Shown one piece after another: positions 52,669-61,415 of a stretch of 64,000 nt of DNA. This DNA comes from Cacconaster sp045642485 (lineage in GTDB: Bacteria > Bacteroidota > Bacteroidia > Bacteroidales > UBA932), in the NCBI GenBank assembly GCA_045642485.1, contig JAZUIV010000017.1, forward strand, positions 147,803 to 211,802. Reading direction: 5' to 3'. The notes under the pieces are model-generated. The model ran no database searches. It worked only from the letters and a program-made list of their open reading frames with translations, and was not told the DNA's origin. The position numbers and the translations under genes are program-made. Position 1 is the stretch's first letter. Each line of letters opens with the position of its first letter.

Positions 52669-53406
52669 CTATTTTGAAGATAGATACAGAGTCAAGGCCT
52701 GCGCTATCGAGGGTGCCTCCGGCGTGGGAGCCGATATCTCAACCTTCAGACCCGCCTGAGACATCGCCTTGGCAGTGGATGCTCCATATGTGGCAAAGAG
52801 CATCTCACCCTGCGAGAATTCGGGGAAATTCTCCTGAAGGGACTTTATGTCATTGGGGCTGTAGAATACCACCATCTGATATTTGGATAAGTCCAGTTCC
52901 TTAAGGTCGTTGTTGACGGTACGGACAAGCACCACGCTCCCGTAATGCAACTTGGCCTTGGTGAAGAGTTTGCCGACTTCGGGCTTGAGGGCGTCATTGC
53001 AGACGATGAGGAAATTCTCATCCTTGTGTTTTGTACCTATCTGGTCCATCACGGATTCCAGAGTCCCGTTTCCGAAGAAAATCTTGCGCTTGCGATATAC
53101 TATGTATTTCTGGAGATACAGAGCGATTGCTTCGCTCTGGCAGAAATATTTCATCGTCTCCGGAACCACTGTCCTGGTCTGTTCGCAGATGGAGAAATAT
53201 GAATCGATTGCCAATCTGGAAGAGAATACGACTGCCGTGTAATCGAGTAGTGATATCCTTTGTGATACAAAATCCCTCCTGCTGACTCCTTCAACTCGGA
53301 AGAAGGGCTGGAAATCCACTTTTACTCCGTATTTGGATTCTATATCATTATAAGGAGATGTTCCTTTCGGAAGAGGTTGTGAAATAAGTATGTTCTTTAG
53401 AGCCAT
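52669..53406 (-). CDS. hemD: Uroporphyrinogen-III synthase
   Basis: 245 residues with the low-conservation HemD pattern: ILISQPLPKGTSPYNDIESK at the N-terminus, DYTAVVFSSRLAIDSYF, NFLIVCNDALKPEVG, YQMVVFYSPNDIKSLQENF and LFATYGASTAKAMSQAGLKV near the end. It closes hydroxymethylbilane to uroporphyrinogen III for heme. No other heme gene is adjacent; its place between DUF4271 and rnpA is a gene order I recall from Bacteroidales. It directly abuts the DUF4271 gene (0-bp gap). Confidence 0.85.
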   Translation of the reverse strand: MALKNILISQPLPKGTSPYNDIESKYGVKVDFQPFFRVEGVSRRDFVSQRISLLDYTAVVFSSRLAIDSYFSICEQTRTVVPETMKYFCQSEAIALYLQKYIVYRKRKIFFGNGTLESVMDQIGTKHKDENFLIVCNDALKPEVGKLFTKAKLHYGSVVLVRTVNNDLKELDLSKYQMVVFYSPNDIKSLQENFPEFSQGEMLFATYGASTAKAMSQAGLKVEISAPTPEAPSIAQALTLYLSSK

Positions 53407-54084
53407 TTATGAGATCACTGCTTTTACCGCCACACATATCGGGAGGATTTCAAGGGTGCAAAGATACAAAATTGAAAAAAAAAGAGAAAATCCTGATGAA
53501 ATTAAAATTTTTATGGCGCTTTTCAGATAAAATGTAAAGAAAAACACAAGCCCCGCACCAAGATAGAGGAGGGTAGCCCACCTTACTCCTTCCAAATTGA
53601 AAGCAGAGATCACAGTCACTGGAAGAGAGGAGATAAAAATGAGGGAGAAAGCGGATACGGAAATCGTCCTCATTATCGAAATTTCATTCTTTTTTCCTGA
53701 AAACCAAGCGAATGCGCTGTAGGTCAACTCCCGGAACAGAGCCAAAACCAAAAGAATCTCAATAGACTTCCACAGGGTCCCCGAGCTGATTTCCCCAAAA
53801 ACGAGAGTGGAGGAATAGAGTATGGCGGAGAATAAGCAGGATAATCTGATGCTCTCCTTCCTGGCGTCATTCTTGAATATTTCCCTTCTGCGGATGGGGC
53901 TGAAAAGCATCCCGACGGAATATTCCCAACCCCTGAGCAGGGTACTGTGCAGCAGAATGGCGCTGAATGCAAAGACCGTGAGAAAAAGAGACACCTCCAC
54001 GGACTGCTGCTCCGCCGCAGTCCCGGCATAGCCGGCCAAAGAAAGCTGGCTACCCTGCCAGAGATGGTCCATTGTTTGCTCCAT
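53407..54084 (-). CDS. DUF4271 membrane protein
   Basis: 225 residues from the ATG at 54084; an upstream TTG (54093) overlaps the promoter -7 element. Five or six hydrophobic segments are visible, for example SLFLTVFAFSAILLHSTLL, LSCLFSAILYSSTLVFG, TISVSAFSLIFISSLPVTVI and ATLLYLGAGLVFFFTFYL. It matches DUF4271 of Bacteroidetes, of unknown function and usually placed upstream of hemD. The -7 element ends only 6 bp before this ATG, so the mRNA may be leaderless; an alternative ATG lies at 54072. Confidence 0.8.
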   Translation of the reverse strand: MEQTMDHLWQGSQLSLAGYAGTAAEQQSVEVSLFLTVFAFSAILLHSTLLRGWEYSVGMLFSPIRRREIFKNDARKESIRLSCLFSAILYSSTLVFGEISSGTLWKSIEILLVLALFRELTYSAFAWFSGKKNEISIMRTISVSAFSLIFISSLPVTVISAFNLEGVRWATLLYLGAGLVFFFTFYLKSAIKILISSGFSLFFSILYLCTLEILPICVAVKAVIS

Positions 54085-54090
54085 TTTTCG

Positions 54091-54098
54091 CAAAGTTA
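54091..54098 (-). promoter_or_regulatory. -7 element for the DUF4271-hemD-rnpA-yidD-uvrC operon
   Basis: TAACTTTG on the - strand, full match, 6 bp before the ATG at 54084. Confidence 0.5.
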
Positions 54099-54110
54099 GC
54101 CAATAAAGAT

Positions 54111-54118
54111 TATATTTG
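54111..54118 (+). promoter_or_regulatory. -7 element for the DUF2723-recombinase operon
   Basis: TATATTTG, full TAnnTTTG match, 23 bp before the ATG at 54142; divergent from the neighbouring -7 element with 12 bp between them. Confidence 0.5.
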
Positions 54119-54141
54119 TAAGTTAAAAACCATCTTGAGAT

Positions 54142-57100
54142 ATGGACAGAAAAAAGTTTACGAAAATAAACCGCATCGTGGCACTCGTAGTTTTCGCCCT
54201 CTCGTCTGCGGTCTATCTATCCACCATCGAGCCGACAACAAGTTTCTGGGACTGCGGAGAGTTCATCGCTTCATCCTACAAACTGGAGGTCGGGCACGCT
54301 CCCGGTAACCCCTCATTCAACCTTTTCGCCCATATTTTCACCCTGTTCACCGACAAGGAACACGCCGCAGTGGCAGTCAACGCGATGAGCGCGCTCTGCT
54401 CCTCCCTTACCATATTCTTCCTCTATCTGACCATCGTCCTGCTTGGTTGCAAAATCTTCGTAAGCCGGGGACAGACCCTCACAACGGCCGGCGTGGTAAG
54501 CCTCTTCGGAGCGGGGGTCGTAGGCGCAATGGCATATTGCTTCTCCGACACCTTCTGGTTTTCCGCAGTGGAGGGGGAAGTATATGCGATGAGTTCCCTT
54601 TTCACCGCAATCGTTTTCTGGGCAATCCTCAAATGGGATGAGGAGGCCGACCAGCCTTACGCCAACAGATGGCTTGTCCTGATCTGTTTCCTGATGGGCA
54701 TCTCTGTCGGCGTGCACCTGCTCAACCTGCTGACAATCCCCGCAATTGTCTTCATCTACTACTTCAGAAAAACTCAGAAACCCGTCACATTCTGGAAAGC
54801 TTTCGGGGTTCTATGCCTCTCCGGAGTGATTCTGGCAGTGATTCTCTTCGGCATCATCCCCTATCTGCCGAGGCTCGCAGCCGGCTTCGACCGTCTTTTC
54901 GTGAACGGATTCGGCCTGGGCTTCAACAGCGGAGCCGCCTTCTTTATGGTTCTGCTGTTCGTTCTGTGTTTCTGGGCATTGCACATTCTTCGCAAGAAAA
55001 GCAAGCCCATACTTCACACAGCCCTGCTCTGTTTCACCACCATCACCATCGGCTATTCTCTCTTCGCCATCACGGTTATCCGTTCCTGTGCCGGCACTCC
55101 GACCAACGAGTACCAGCCTGACAACCCATACACCCTCATCAGATATCTGGGCAGGGAACAGTACGGAAAGAATCCCATCCTTATGGGACAGGCCTTCTCT
55201 TCTCCATATGAAGTGAACGAAACCACCTACTACACTCCCCTTGACGGGAAATACTATGAGGCCGTCAATGTAGATGCCTCCTACCCTTCTTCCGTGAAGA
55301 TGTTCTTCCCCCGTATGTGGAACGGCTTTGATAATAGCTATAAGAATTTCTATATGGCCTACTGCTCGGAGATGAACACCAGACACGGCATTGTGAACGG
55401 CTCTCCCCAGACCTTCCAGATGCCCCGTTTCATCGACAATCTGCGATTCTTCTTCGACTATCAGGTCAATTATATGTACGTCCGCTATTTCCTGTGGAAC
55501 TTTGTGGGCAGGCAGAACGATTTCCACGGACAGGTGCCCTCGGACCTTCTGAACGGCAACTGGGAGAGCGGTATCAGATTCCTGGACGAAGCCCGTCTGG
55601 GAGACCAGAGCGAAGGCCCTGATTACTATGTCAACAACCGCTCCAAGAATCACTATTTCTTCCTTCCCCTGATTCTCGGACTGATAGGATTCTTCTTCCA
55701 GCTGAAACACGACGGGCGCAGCACCTGGGTGACAGGCCTGCTGTTCCTGCTGACCGGTCTTGCCATCGTGGTTTATCTCAACCAGCCTCCATACCAGGTA
55801 AGGGAAAGGGATTATGCTTATGCCGGATCGTTCTATGTGTTCGCCGTCTGGATAGGGCTTGGTGTAATGGCCCTTCACAGCCGTCTGGAGTCTCTTACCA
55901 GGAAGCGCGACTCAATTGCGGCGGCATCCATAGCCGTTGCCCTCGGCCTTGTCGTCCCCATATTGATGGGATGCGAAAACTATGACGACCACGACCGCAG
56001 CGGACGGTACACCGCCAGAGACCTTGCATACAACTACCTCAACACCTGCGGGAAAAATGCTATGCTGGTGACCCACGGAGACAACGATACCTTCCCTCTA
56101 TGGTACGCTCAGGAGGTGGAGGGCATCCGCACCGACATCCGAATCATCAATTCGAGCCTGTTGAGCACCGACTGGTATGTCGACCAGATGAAGCAGCGTT
56201 TCTATGAAAGCGACCCTGTTCCCATCTCCATCGACAGGAAGCAGTATCTTTACGGGACAAACGACTATGTGCCTGTAATTGATGCTTTTGACCATCCTAT
56301 ACTTGCATCCGATGCAATCTCGATATTCCGCAATCCCAAGTACCTGACACAGGGAGGCAGCGATTTCATACCGGCAAAGAAAGTGATTCTGAAAGTCAAC
56401 AGGGAGAATGCCCTTGCCAGTGGAATCGTGGACCCGAAAAATGCCAACCTGATTCAGGACAGCATTGTCGTAGAACTGAAACCGAGCCACCTTACGAAAT
56501 TCAATCTGATAATACTCGACATTCTGGCCAATTACGACTGGAGCCGTCCCTTCTACTTCGTCTCCCGCTCCGAAACCGATCTGGGACTCGAAAATTACCT
56601 CCAATATGACGGCTTCTGCTACAAGCTGATGCCCTATGCAAAGCCTGCGGGAGAGGATGGATCAATGAAAGATGCAGACCTTCTCTACAACAACCTGATG
56701 AATGTCTATCGTCTGGAATCCCTGACAGACACCACAATGCACGTGGATTACCAGAATCTCTACACTTTCGGTGCCGTAACCCCCATTAGGGATATGTTCT
56801 CAAACGCCGCTGACCTGATGATTGAAAGAAAGGATTACGGCAAGGCCAAGGAACTGCTGGACAGGTGCATCGAGGTCCTTCCCCAAAGGAATTTCCCTTA
56901 TAACATTGCTCCCTTGAGAAGTATCAACGAGTGGACTATGCTTTCGATTATTGAAGGGTATCTCCGCATCGGTGAGAAAGATAAAGCAACCGAAGTAGGC
57001 CTCGCATTCGCTGATGAGACTCTCTCTCTGATGAAACTCCTGTCAGTGAAGGTCGGGCCCGGTGAGGATGATCTTATCGACAAGAAATCATTCGACACTT

Positions 57101-57195
57101 GCGCATCCACCTATTACTATCTTGTCAAACTGTTCAACACCTTCAATATGAAAGAGACCACCGGGATACTTCAGGAAAAACTGAAATCTTTATGA
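54142..57195 (+). CDS. DUF2723 multipass membrane glycosyltransferase-like protein
   Basis: 1017 residues. The N-terminal signature STIEPTTSFWDCGEFIASSYKLEVGHAPGNP is the hallmark of DUF2723 (described here by its positions ~27-57; the Asp-Cys-Gly-Glu segment is equivalent to the catalytic loop of protein O-mannosyltransferases). About twelve transmembrane segments fill residues ~10-310 and ~510-610. The C-terminal ~380 residues are periplasmic, with THGDNDTFPLWYAQEVEG and tetratricopeptide-like helices at the end. It probably moves a lipid-linked sugar onto proteins outside the inner membrane, fitting the O-glycosylation known in Bacteroidetes. The stop overlaps the next gene (ATGA). Confidence 0.85.
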   Translation: MDRKKFTKINRIVALVVFALSSAVYLSTIEPTTSFWDCGEFIASSYKLEVGHAPGNPSFNLFAHIFTLFTDKEHAAVAVNAMSALCSSLTIFFLYLTIVLLGCKIFVSRGQTLTTAGVVSLFGAGVVGAMAYCFSDTFWFSAVEGEVYAMSSLFTAIVFWAILKWDEEADQPYANRWLVLICFLMGISVGVHLLNLLTIPAIVFIYYFRKTQKPVTFWKAFGVLCLSGVILAVILFGIIPYLPRLAAGFDRLFVNGFGLGFNSGAAFFMVLLFVLCFWALHILRKKSKPILHTALLCFTTITIGYSLFAITVIRSCAGTPTNEYQPDNPYTLIRYLGREQYGKNPILMGQAFSSPYEVNETTYYTPLDGKYYEAVNVDASYPSSVKMFFPRMWNGFDNSYKNFYMAYCSEMNTRHGIVNGSPQTFQMPRFIDNLRFFFDYQVNYMYVRYFLWNFVGRQNDFHGQVPSDLLNGNWESGIRFLDEARLGDQSEGPDYYVNNRSKNHYFFLPLILGLIGFFFQLKHDGRSTWVTGLLFLLTGLAIVVYLNQPPYQVRERDYAYAGSFYVFAVWIGLGVMALHSRLESLTRKRDSIAAASIAVALGLVVPILMGCENYDDHDRSGRYTARDLAYNYLNTCGKNAMLVTHGDNDTFPLWYAQEVEGIRTDIRIINSSLLSTDWYVDQMKQRFYESDPVPISIDRKQYLYGTNDYVPVIDAFDHPILASDAISIFRNPKYLTQGGSDFIPAKKVILKVNRENALASGIVDPKNANLIQDSIVVELKPSHLTKFNLIILDILANYDWSRPFYFVSRSETDLGLENYLQYDGFCYKLMPYAKPAGEDGSMKDADLLYNNLMNVYRLESLTDTTMHVDYQNLYTFGAVTPIRDMFSNAADLMIERKDYGKAKELLDRCIEVLPQRNFPYNIAPLRSINEWTMLSIIEGYLRIGEKDKATEVGLAFADETLSLMKLLSVKVGPGEDDLIDKKSFDTCASTYYYLVKLFNTFNMKETTGILQEKLKSL

Positions 57196-58169
57196 ATCTA
57201 TCCCTCTCTTTCTCGCACCGGAACCACGCCGTTTCCGTGCAGATTACAAAGAAATCCGATGCAACCCATATTGCACCGGATTTTTTTTCGCACCTTACCG
57301 AAACTCTCACCTTTCTTGAAAAAGAAAACCGGTACTCTTCTTTTCGCTCCGTGAGGGCTCTTCAGAGGAAACTTCACCGTTTCCACCCGGGGCCTGACCT
57401 TCCCGTGAATGAAATCAATGCCCAGTTCATCAGACAATTTGAGGATTTTCTTGTCTATACGGTTGGCAACTCTCACAATACCGTCACAGAATGTCTCAAG
57501 ATTTTCGCGAAACTTCTGGGCGAGATTTATGAATCCTGCCATTGGCTCAACCCTATGGACAACCCTTTTGCGAAGATTCATTTCAGTCGCAGACAGACAG
57601 AAAGGTGTTTTCTTGAAGAAGATGAAATCGAAAGGATTATGGCACTGCATCTTAAAAAGGGATCCCCTCTGTGGCACAGCCGCAACGTCTTTATCGTGGA
57701 ATGTTACACAGGTCTGCGAATCGGGGACATACTCTCGATGAGGTGGGAGAATTACGACGGCCGTACCATCTCCCTGACTATGCATAAGACCTCCCGCCGG
57801 ATTTCCATACCCCTCACGCGCAAGGTCATACAGGTTCTGGAAACTTATCGCGACTTGTTCTGCACACCCGACAAGTACGTATTCCCCTTCCTGCGCCTGC
57901 ACGACACCTCCTTTGCCCTCGACAAGGCAATCTGCTCCGCCACCGGGATTGTCAATTCCAATCTCAAGATTATCGCCCGAAGGTGCGGTATCGAAAAAAA
58001 TCTCTCTTCCCATACAGGACGTCATTCCTTTGCCACAATGCTCGTCACCAAAGGGGCGAGCATCTACGACATAAAGGAACTTCTCGGACACAGCGACGTC
58101 AAGATAACGCAGATTTACGCCCGGATTACAGACGAACGCAAGGTATCGGCGATTTCGCTGCTGGAATGA
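57192..58169 (+). CDS. Tyrosine recombinase translationally coupled to DUF2723
   Basis: 325 residues from the ATG at 57192, which overlaps the DUF2723 stop (ATGA). The N-terminal half is a SAM-like core-binding domain (RSVRALQRKLHRFHPG, NSHNTVTECLKIFAKLL). The catalytic domain is complete: Arg176 in TGLRIGD, a basic beta-hairpin (MHKTSRRISIP), His274-xx-Arg277 in HTGRHSFA, His300 in LLGHSDV and Tyr309 in IYARI. It belongs to the integrase or XerC/D-like group. The long palindrome starting 10 bp after its stop could be its site or an unrelated terminator. No phage or conjugation gene is nearby. Confidence 0.9.
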   Translation: MNLSLSFSHRNHAVSVQITKKSDATHIAPDFFSHLTETLTFLEKENRYSSFRSVRALQRKLHRFHPGPDLPVNEINAQFIRQFEDFLVYTVGNSHNTVTECLKIFAKLLGEIYESCHWLNPMDNPFAKIHFSRRQTERCFLEEDEIERIMALHLKKGSPLWHSRNVFIVECYTGLRIGDILSMRWENYDGRTISLTMHKTSRRISIPLTRKVIQVLETYRDLFCTPDKYVFPFLRLHDTSFALDKAICSATGIVNSNLKIIARRCGIEKNLSSHTGRHSFATMLVTKGASIYDIKELLGHSDVKITQIYARITDERKVSAISLLE

Positions 58170-58178
58170 TGATCCGAT

Positions 58179-58276
58179 GTAAAACATACTGACAGTTGTC
58201 CGCGATCCTCCCCACTGACGTGGGTCCCCTCCCTCTTCGGGAGCCAAAGTCGCTGACAACTGTCAGTATGTTTTAC
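58179..58276. repeat. Long palindromic element C (perfect 22-bp arms, same core as element A)
   Basis: Arms 58179-58200 and 58255-58276 are perfect inverse complements over 22 bp and unrelated to those of element A. The core has CCCAC-TGAC-GTGGG (58211-58224), one T, CCCCTCCC (58226-58233) and a second hairpin CTCCC-TCTTC-GGGAG. GCGA/TCGC extends the outer stem inside one mismatch. It lies between the tyrosine recombinase and secDF 3' ends. Confidence 0.85.
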
Positions 58277-58291
58277 TACAGAACTTTTCTT

Positions 58292-61200
58292 CTACTTGGA
58301 TGCCTTCTTGACGGCCTTACGGGTGTAGAGGTCGTACATAACCGGAGTTCCGATGAAGATGGAAGCGTATGTACCGACGCAGACACCAAGAGCAAGTGAA
58401 ACAGAGAAGCCGCGGATACTTTCACCTCCGAAGATGGCGATTGACACAAGTACAAGCAAGGTGGTCAGGGACGTGTTGATTGTACGGGAGAGTGTCGCAT
58501 TGAGAGCGTCATTTACGTTCTGTCTGAGTTCACGCTTGGGATACAATGTCCTGTACTCACGGATACGGTCAAAGATAACCACGTTATCGTTGATTGAATA
58601 ACCTATGATTGTGAGGACCGCTGCAATGAAAGTCTGGTCAACGTCGAGAGTGAAGGGAAGTATTCCGGAGAAGATGGAATAGAAACCTATCACGATGATT
58701 GCGTTGTGTACCAGAGATGTCACACCGCCAAGACCCCAGGTCCAGTTCTTGAACCTGATTGCGATATAACCGAAGATGGCTATCAGGGCGAGTATCACGG
58801 CGATGACTGCGTCACGCTGCATCTCGGATGCGATGGAAGCATCTACGCGGTCGCTGCTGACGATACCGTTGGGGTTCTCGAGAGTCGAAGTGAAATCTTC
58901 GAGAGTAAGGCTCTTTGCAAACTTGCCCTTCAAGGCGCTATAGAGTTTGCCCTCGATTTCATGGTCAACCTCAGTGCTCAATTCATCAACCTTATAAGAA
59001 GTTGTGATTCTCATCTGTGATGAACCTCCGAACTGCTTGACCTCAGCCGCCTCGCCGAACTCCTGTATAATGGCGGCGCGAACCTCTTCAGGTGTTGTAG
59101 GCTGGTCAAAACGGACTGTGTAGGTACGACCGCCGCTGAAATCGACACCGAGAGAGAAACCTTTCGTGAAGCAGGATACAAGGCAGATTACGCAGACAAC
59201 ACTTGAAATGATGTAAGAGTATTTCTTCTTGCCGATGAAGTCGATTGTAGTATGCTGCAGGAAGTCGCGTGTCGCGGGAGAGTCGAAGGTGATGTCTTTG
59301 TTCTTTGACAGACGGCGCTCGAAAATCAGTCTCGGGATAAAGATTGAAGTGATTACCGAAGTGATGATACCTATTACCAATACAGCCGCGAATCCCTTGA
59401 TTGAACCGCTTCCGAAGAAGAAGAGGATAAGACCTGTCAGCATTGTGGTCAGCTGGCCGTCAATGATGGCGCTGTAGGCGTTCTTGAAACCGTCGCTCAC
59501 TGCAAGACGGATTGCCTTGCCGGCGCGAAGTTCTTCCTTGACACGCTCGTAGATGATTACGTTGGCGTCAACCGCCATACCCATTGTCAACACGAGACCT
59601 GCAATACCGGAGAGTGTGAAGACCGTTCCGAACGAAGCGAGGGCTCCGAAAAGGAAGAGGACGTTGCACAACAGGGCGATATCGGCCGCAAAACCTGCAC
59701 GGCGGTAGAATACCAGCATAAATATCAGCACGCAGATAAATGCTATCACGAAGGATATCATACCTGCCTTGATGGATGCACTACCGAGTGAGGGACCTAC
59801 AACCTGCTCCTGAACGATGCGGGCGGGGGTGGAGAGCTTACCTGACTTGAGGACAGTCGCAAGGTCTTCAGCCTCGGCCTGAGTAAAGTTACCGGTAATC
59901 TGAGAGCTTCCTCCCGCTATCTTGTTCTGGACGTTGGGATAAGAATAAACCTGGTCGTCCATAACGATTGCTATCTGGCGTCCGATGTTCTGCTCAGTGA
60001 TGACCTCCCATTTTGCGGAACCGGTTCCGTTCATTGTCATACTTACTTCGGCGGCACCGTTAATCTGATTGTAATTGACGTGGGCAGAAGTGATTACACC
60101 TCCATCGAGAACAGCGCCCTTGCCGGCTACGCTCTTGAGAGCCACCAGTTCGTAGGTGTCAGGCAGTCCTGTGTATGATGAGGGCTTGAATGTCCAGGCG
60201 GGTTTGAAGTCGCTGGGGAAGGCTGTCTTGCTGTTTTTGAACCACTCATTGATCTGGGCTATGTCGCGTGCACGGGCGATTCCGATGCAGGCGCCGTTGC
60301 CTCCCAGAGGCTGAAGTTTGCTGAACAGAGGATTTGCGGCGGCCACAGCGTCGGATGCGCTCTCCTCGCCGGATGCGGCGAGATGGGCGTCAAGGGTTGC
60401 CTCGATACCGTCTGCCTTGACTTCTGTACCGGCAGCCTGTGCAGTCTCTTCTGATTTGAGAGCTTCATTCTGAAGACGGATTTCTTCGTTGAGCTGCTGG
60501 AGGTAAGGGGCAATCTCCTGATATGTGTAAGTCTGCCAGAACTCAAGGGAAGCTGTTCCCTGGAGAAGCTTACGGACACGCTCGGGCTCCTTAACACCGG
60601 GAAGCTCGACGAGGATACGGCCTGTACGAGCAATCTTCTGGATGTTGGGCTGGGCGACACCGAACTGGTTCACACGGCGCTCGACGACATTATATGCATT
60701 GTCAATGGCGCTGGAGGCCTCTTCCTTGAGGAGGTCTATGATTTCCTCGTTGGTTGCCTTTGATTTGTTCTTTATGTCTCCGCTGAGTTTGTCAAGATCG
60801 ATGTCGAAAGAAAGTCTCTGGTTGGGAGCTATCTGCTCGAAAGCCGCCGCAAACAGGGTGATGAAGTCCTCGTGGGACTGGGCAGCCTGTGCGCGAGCTG
60901 TTTCTATGGCCTGATCGAACTGCTCGGTTGTCTTGCTGCGGGCGCAGGAACGGACGAGGTCTGCCAGGTCAAGCTGGAGGGTGATGTTCATACCTCCCTT
61001 GAGGTCAAGACCGAGGTTAATCTCTTTCTCCTTTACGTCCTTGAATGTGTAATTGAAATAAACTTTCTCGTTTGCGATGCTGTCAACGTACATTTTGTTG
61101 GCGGCAGTACGAACGGAATCAAGATAGAAAGCCTTGTCAAGATCCGAAACTTCCGCAAACGACGGTTTCAACTGCTCTGCCTGAACAGCCTGTTCAGCAG

Positions 61201-61312
61201 CTTTCGCAGCCTTGGACTCGTTGAAGGCGGTCACAGCTGTGAATGAAAGCTGGAACACGCAAGCCAGTCCGATTAGAATAGCCACAAGTCTTATGGCACC
61301 TTTACTTTGCAT
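58292..61312 (-). CDS. secDF: Fused protein-export membrane subunit SecDF
   Basis: 1006 residues, SecD and SecF joined as usual in Bacteroidetes. SecD part (~1-640): LGLDLKGGMNITLQLDL, VERRVNQFGVAQPNIQ, GRILVELPGV, FTQAEAEDLATVLKSGKLS, LTMGMAVDANVIIYERVKEE. SecF part (~670-1006): SLGVDFSGGRTYTVRF, TIIGYSINDNVVIFDRIRE and NTSLTTLLVLVSIAIFGG. The twelve transmembrane helices and periplasmic P1 domain use the proton gradient to help SecYEG release exported proteins. It is transcribed alone, convergent with the recombinase gene. Confidence 0.97.
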   Translation of the reverse strand: MQSKGAIRLVAILIGLACVFQLSFTAVTAFNESKAAKAAEQAVQAEQLKPSFAEVSDLDKAFYLDSVRTAANKMYVDSIANEKVYFNYTFKDVKEKEINLGLDLKGGMNITLQLDLADLVRSCARSKTTEQFDQAIETARAQAAQSHEDFITLFAAAFEQIAPNQRLSFDIDLDKLSGDIKNKSKATNEEIIDLLKEEASSAIDNAYNVVERRVNQFGVAQPNIQKIARTGRILVELPGVKEPERVRKLLQGTASLEFWQTYTYQEIAPYLQQLNEEIRLQNEALKSEETAQAAGTEVKADGIEATLDAHLAASGEESASDAVAAANPLFSKLQPLGGNGACIGIARARDIAQINEWFKNSKTAFPSDFKPAWTFKPSSYTGLPDTYELVALKSVAGKGAVLDGGVITSAHVNYNQINGAAEVSMTMNGTGSAKWEVITEQNIGRQIAIVMDDQVYSYPNVQNKIAGGSSQITGNFTQAEAEDLATVLKSGKLSTPARIVQEQVVGPSLGSASIKAGMISFVIAFICVLIFMLVFYRRAGFAADIALLCNVLFLFGALASFGTVFTLSGIAGLVLTMGMAVDANVIIYERVKEELRAGKAIRLAVSDGFKNAYSAIIDGQLTTMLTGLILFFFGSGSIKGFAAVLVIGIITSVITSIFIPRLIFERRLSKNKDITFDSPATRDFLQHTTIDFIGKKKYSYIISSVVCVICLVSCFTKGFSLGVDFSGGRTYTVRFDQPTTPEEVRAAIIQEFGEAAEVKQFGGSSQMRITTSYKVDELSTEVDHEIEGKLYSALKGKFAKSLTLEDFTSTLENPNGIVSSDRVDASIASEMQRDAVIAVILALIAIFGYIAIRFKNWTWGLGGVTSLVHNAIIVIGFYSIFSGILPFTLDVDQTFIAAVLTIIGYSINDNVVIFDRIREYRTLYPKRELRQNVNDALNATLSRTINTSLTTLLVLVSIAIFGGESIRGFSVSLALGVCVGTYASIFIGTPVMYDLYTRKAVKKASK

Positions 61313-61352
61313 ATTGCGTTAATTTTTTGAATTATTTATTTGCACTTTACGT

Positions 61353-61360
61353 CAAAATTA
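61353..61360 (-). promoter_or_regulatory. Candidate -7 element for secDF
   Basis: TAATTTTG on the - strand, 40 bp before the secDF ATG. A second, weaker TAATTTCG lies at 61366-61373. No exact -33 TTG. Confidence 0.4.
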
Positions 61361-61403
61361 GTCTGCGAAATTACGATTTTTTCTTGAAATAAGAAGTATT
61401 TCC

Positions 61404-61411
61404 TAAATTTG
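61404..61411 (+). promoter_or_regulatory. -7 element immediately before the PD40-SPOR gene
   Basis: TAAATTTG, full match, only 4 bp before the ATG at 61416. TTG occurs 17 bp upstream. Confidence 0.5.
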
Positions 61412-61415
61412 TTGT

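Noticed and set aside
54811..55878. 355-codon - strand frame opposite DUF2723
   Set aside because: Antisense shadow of a well-defined membrane protein gene.
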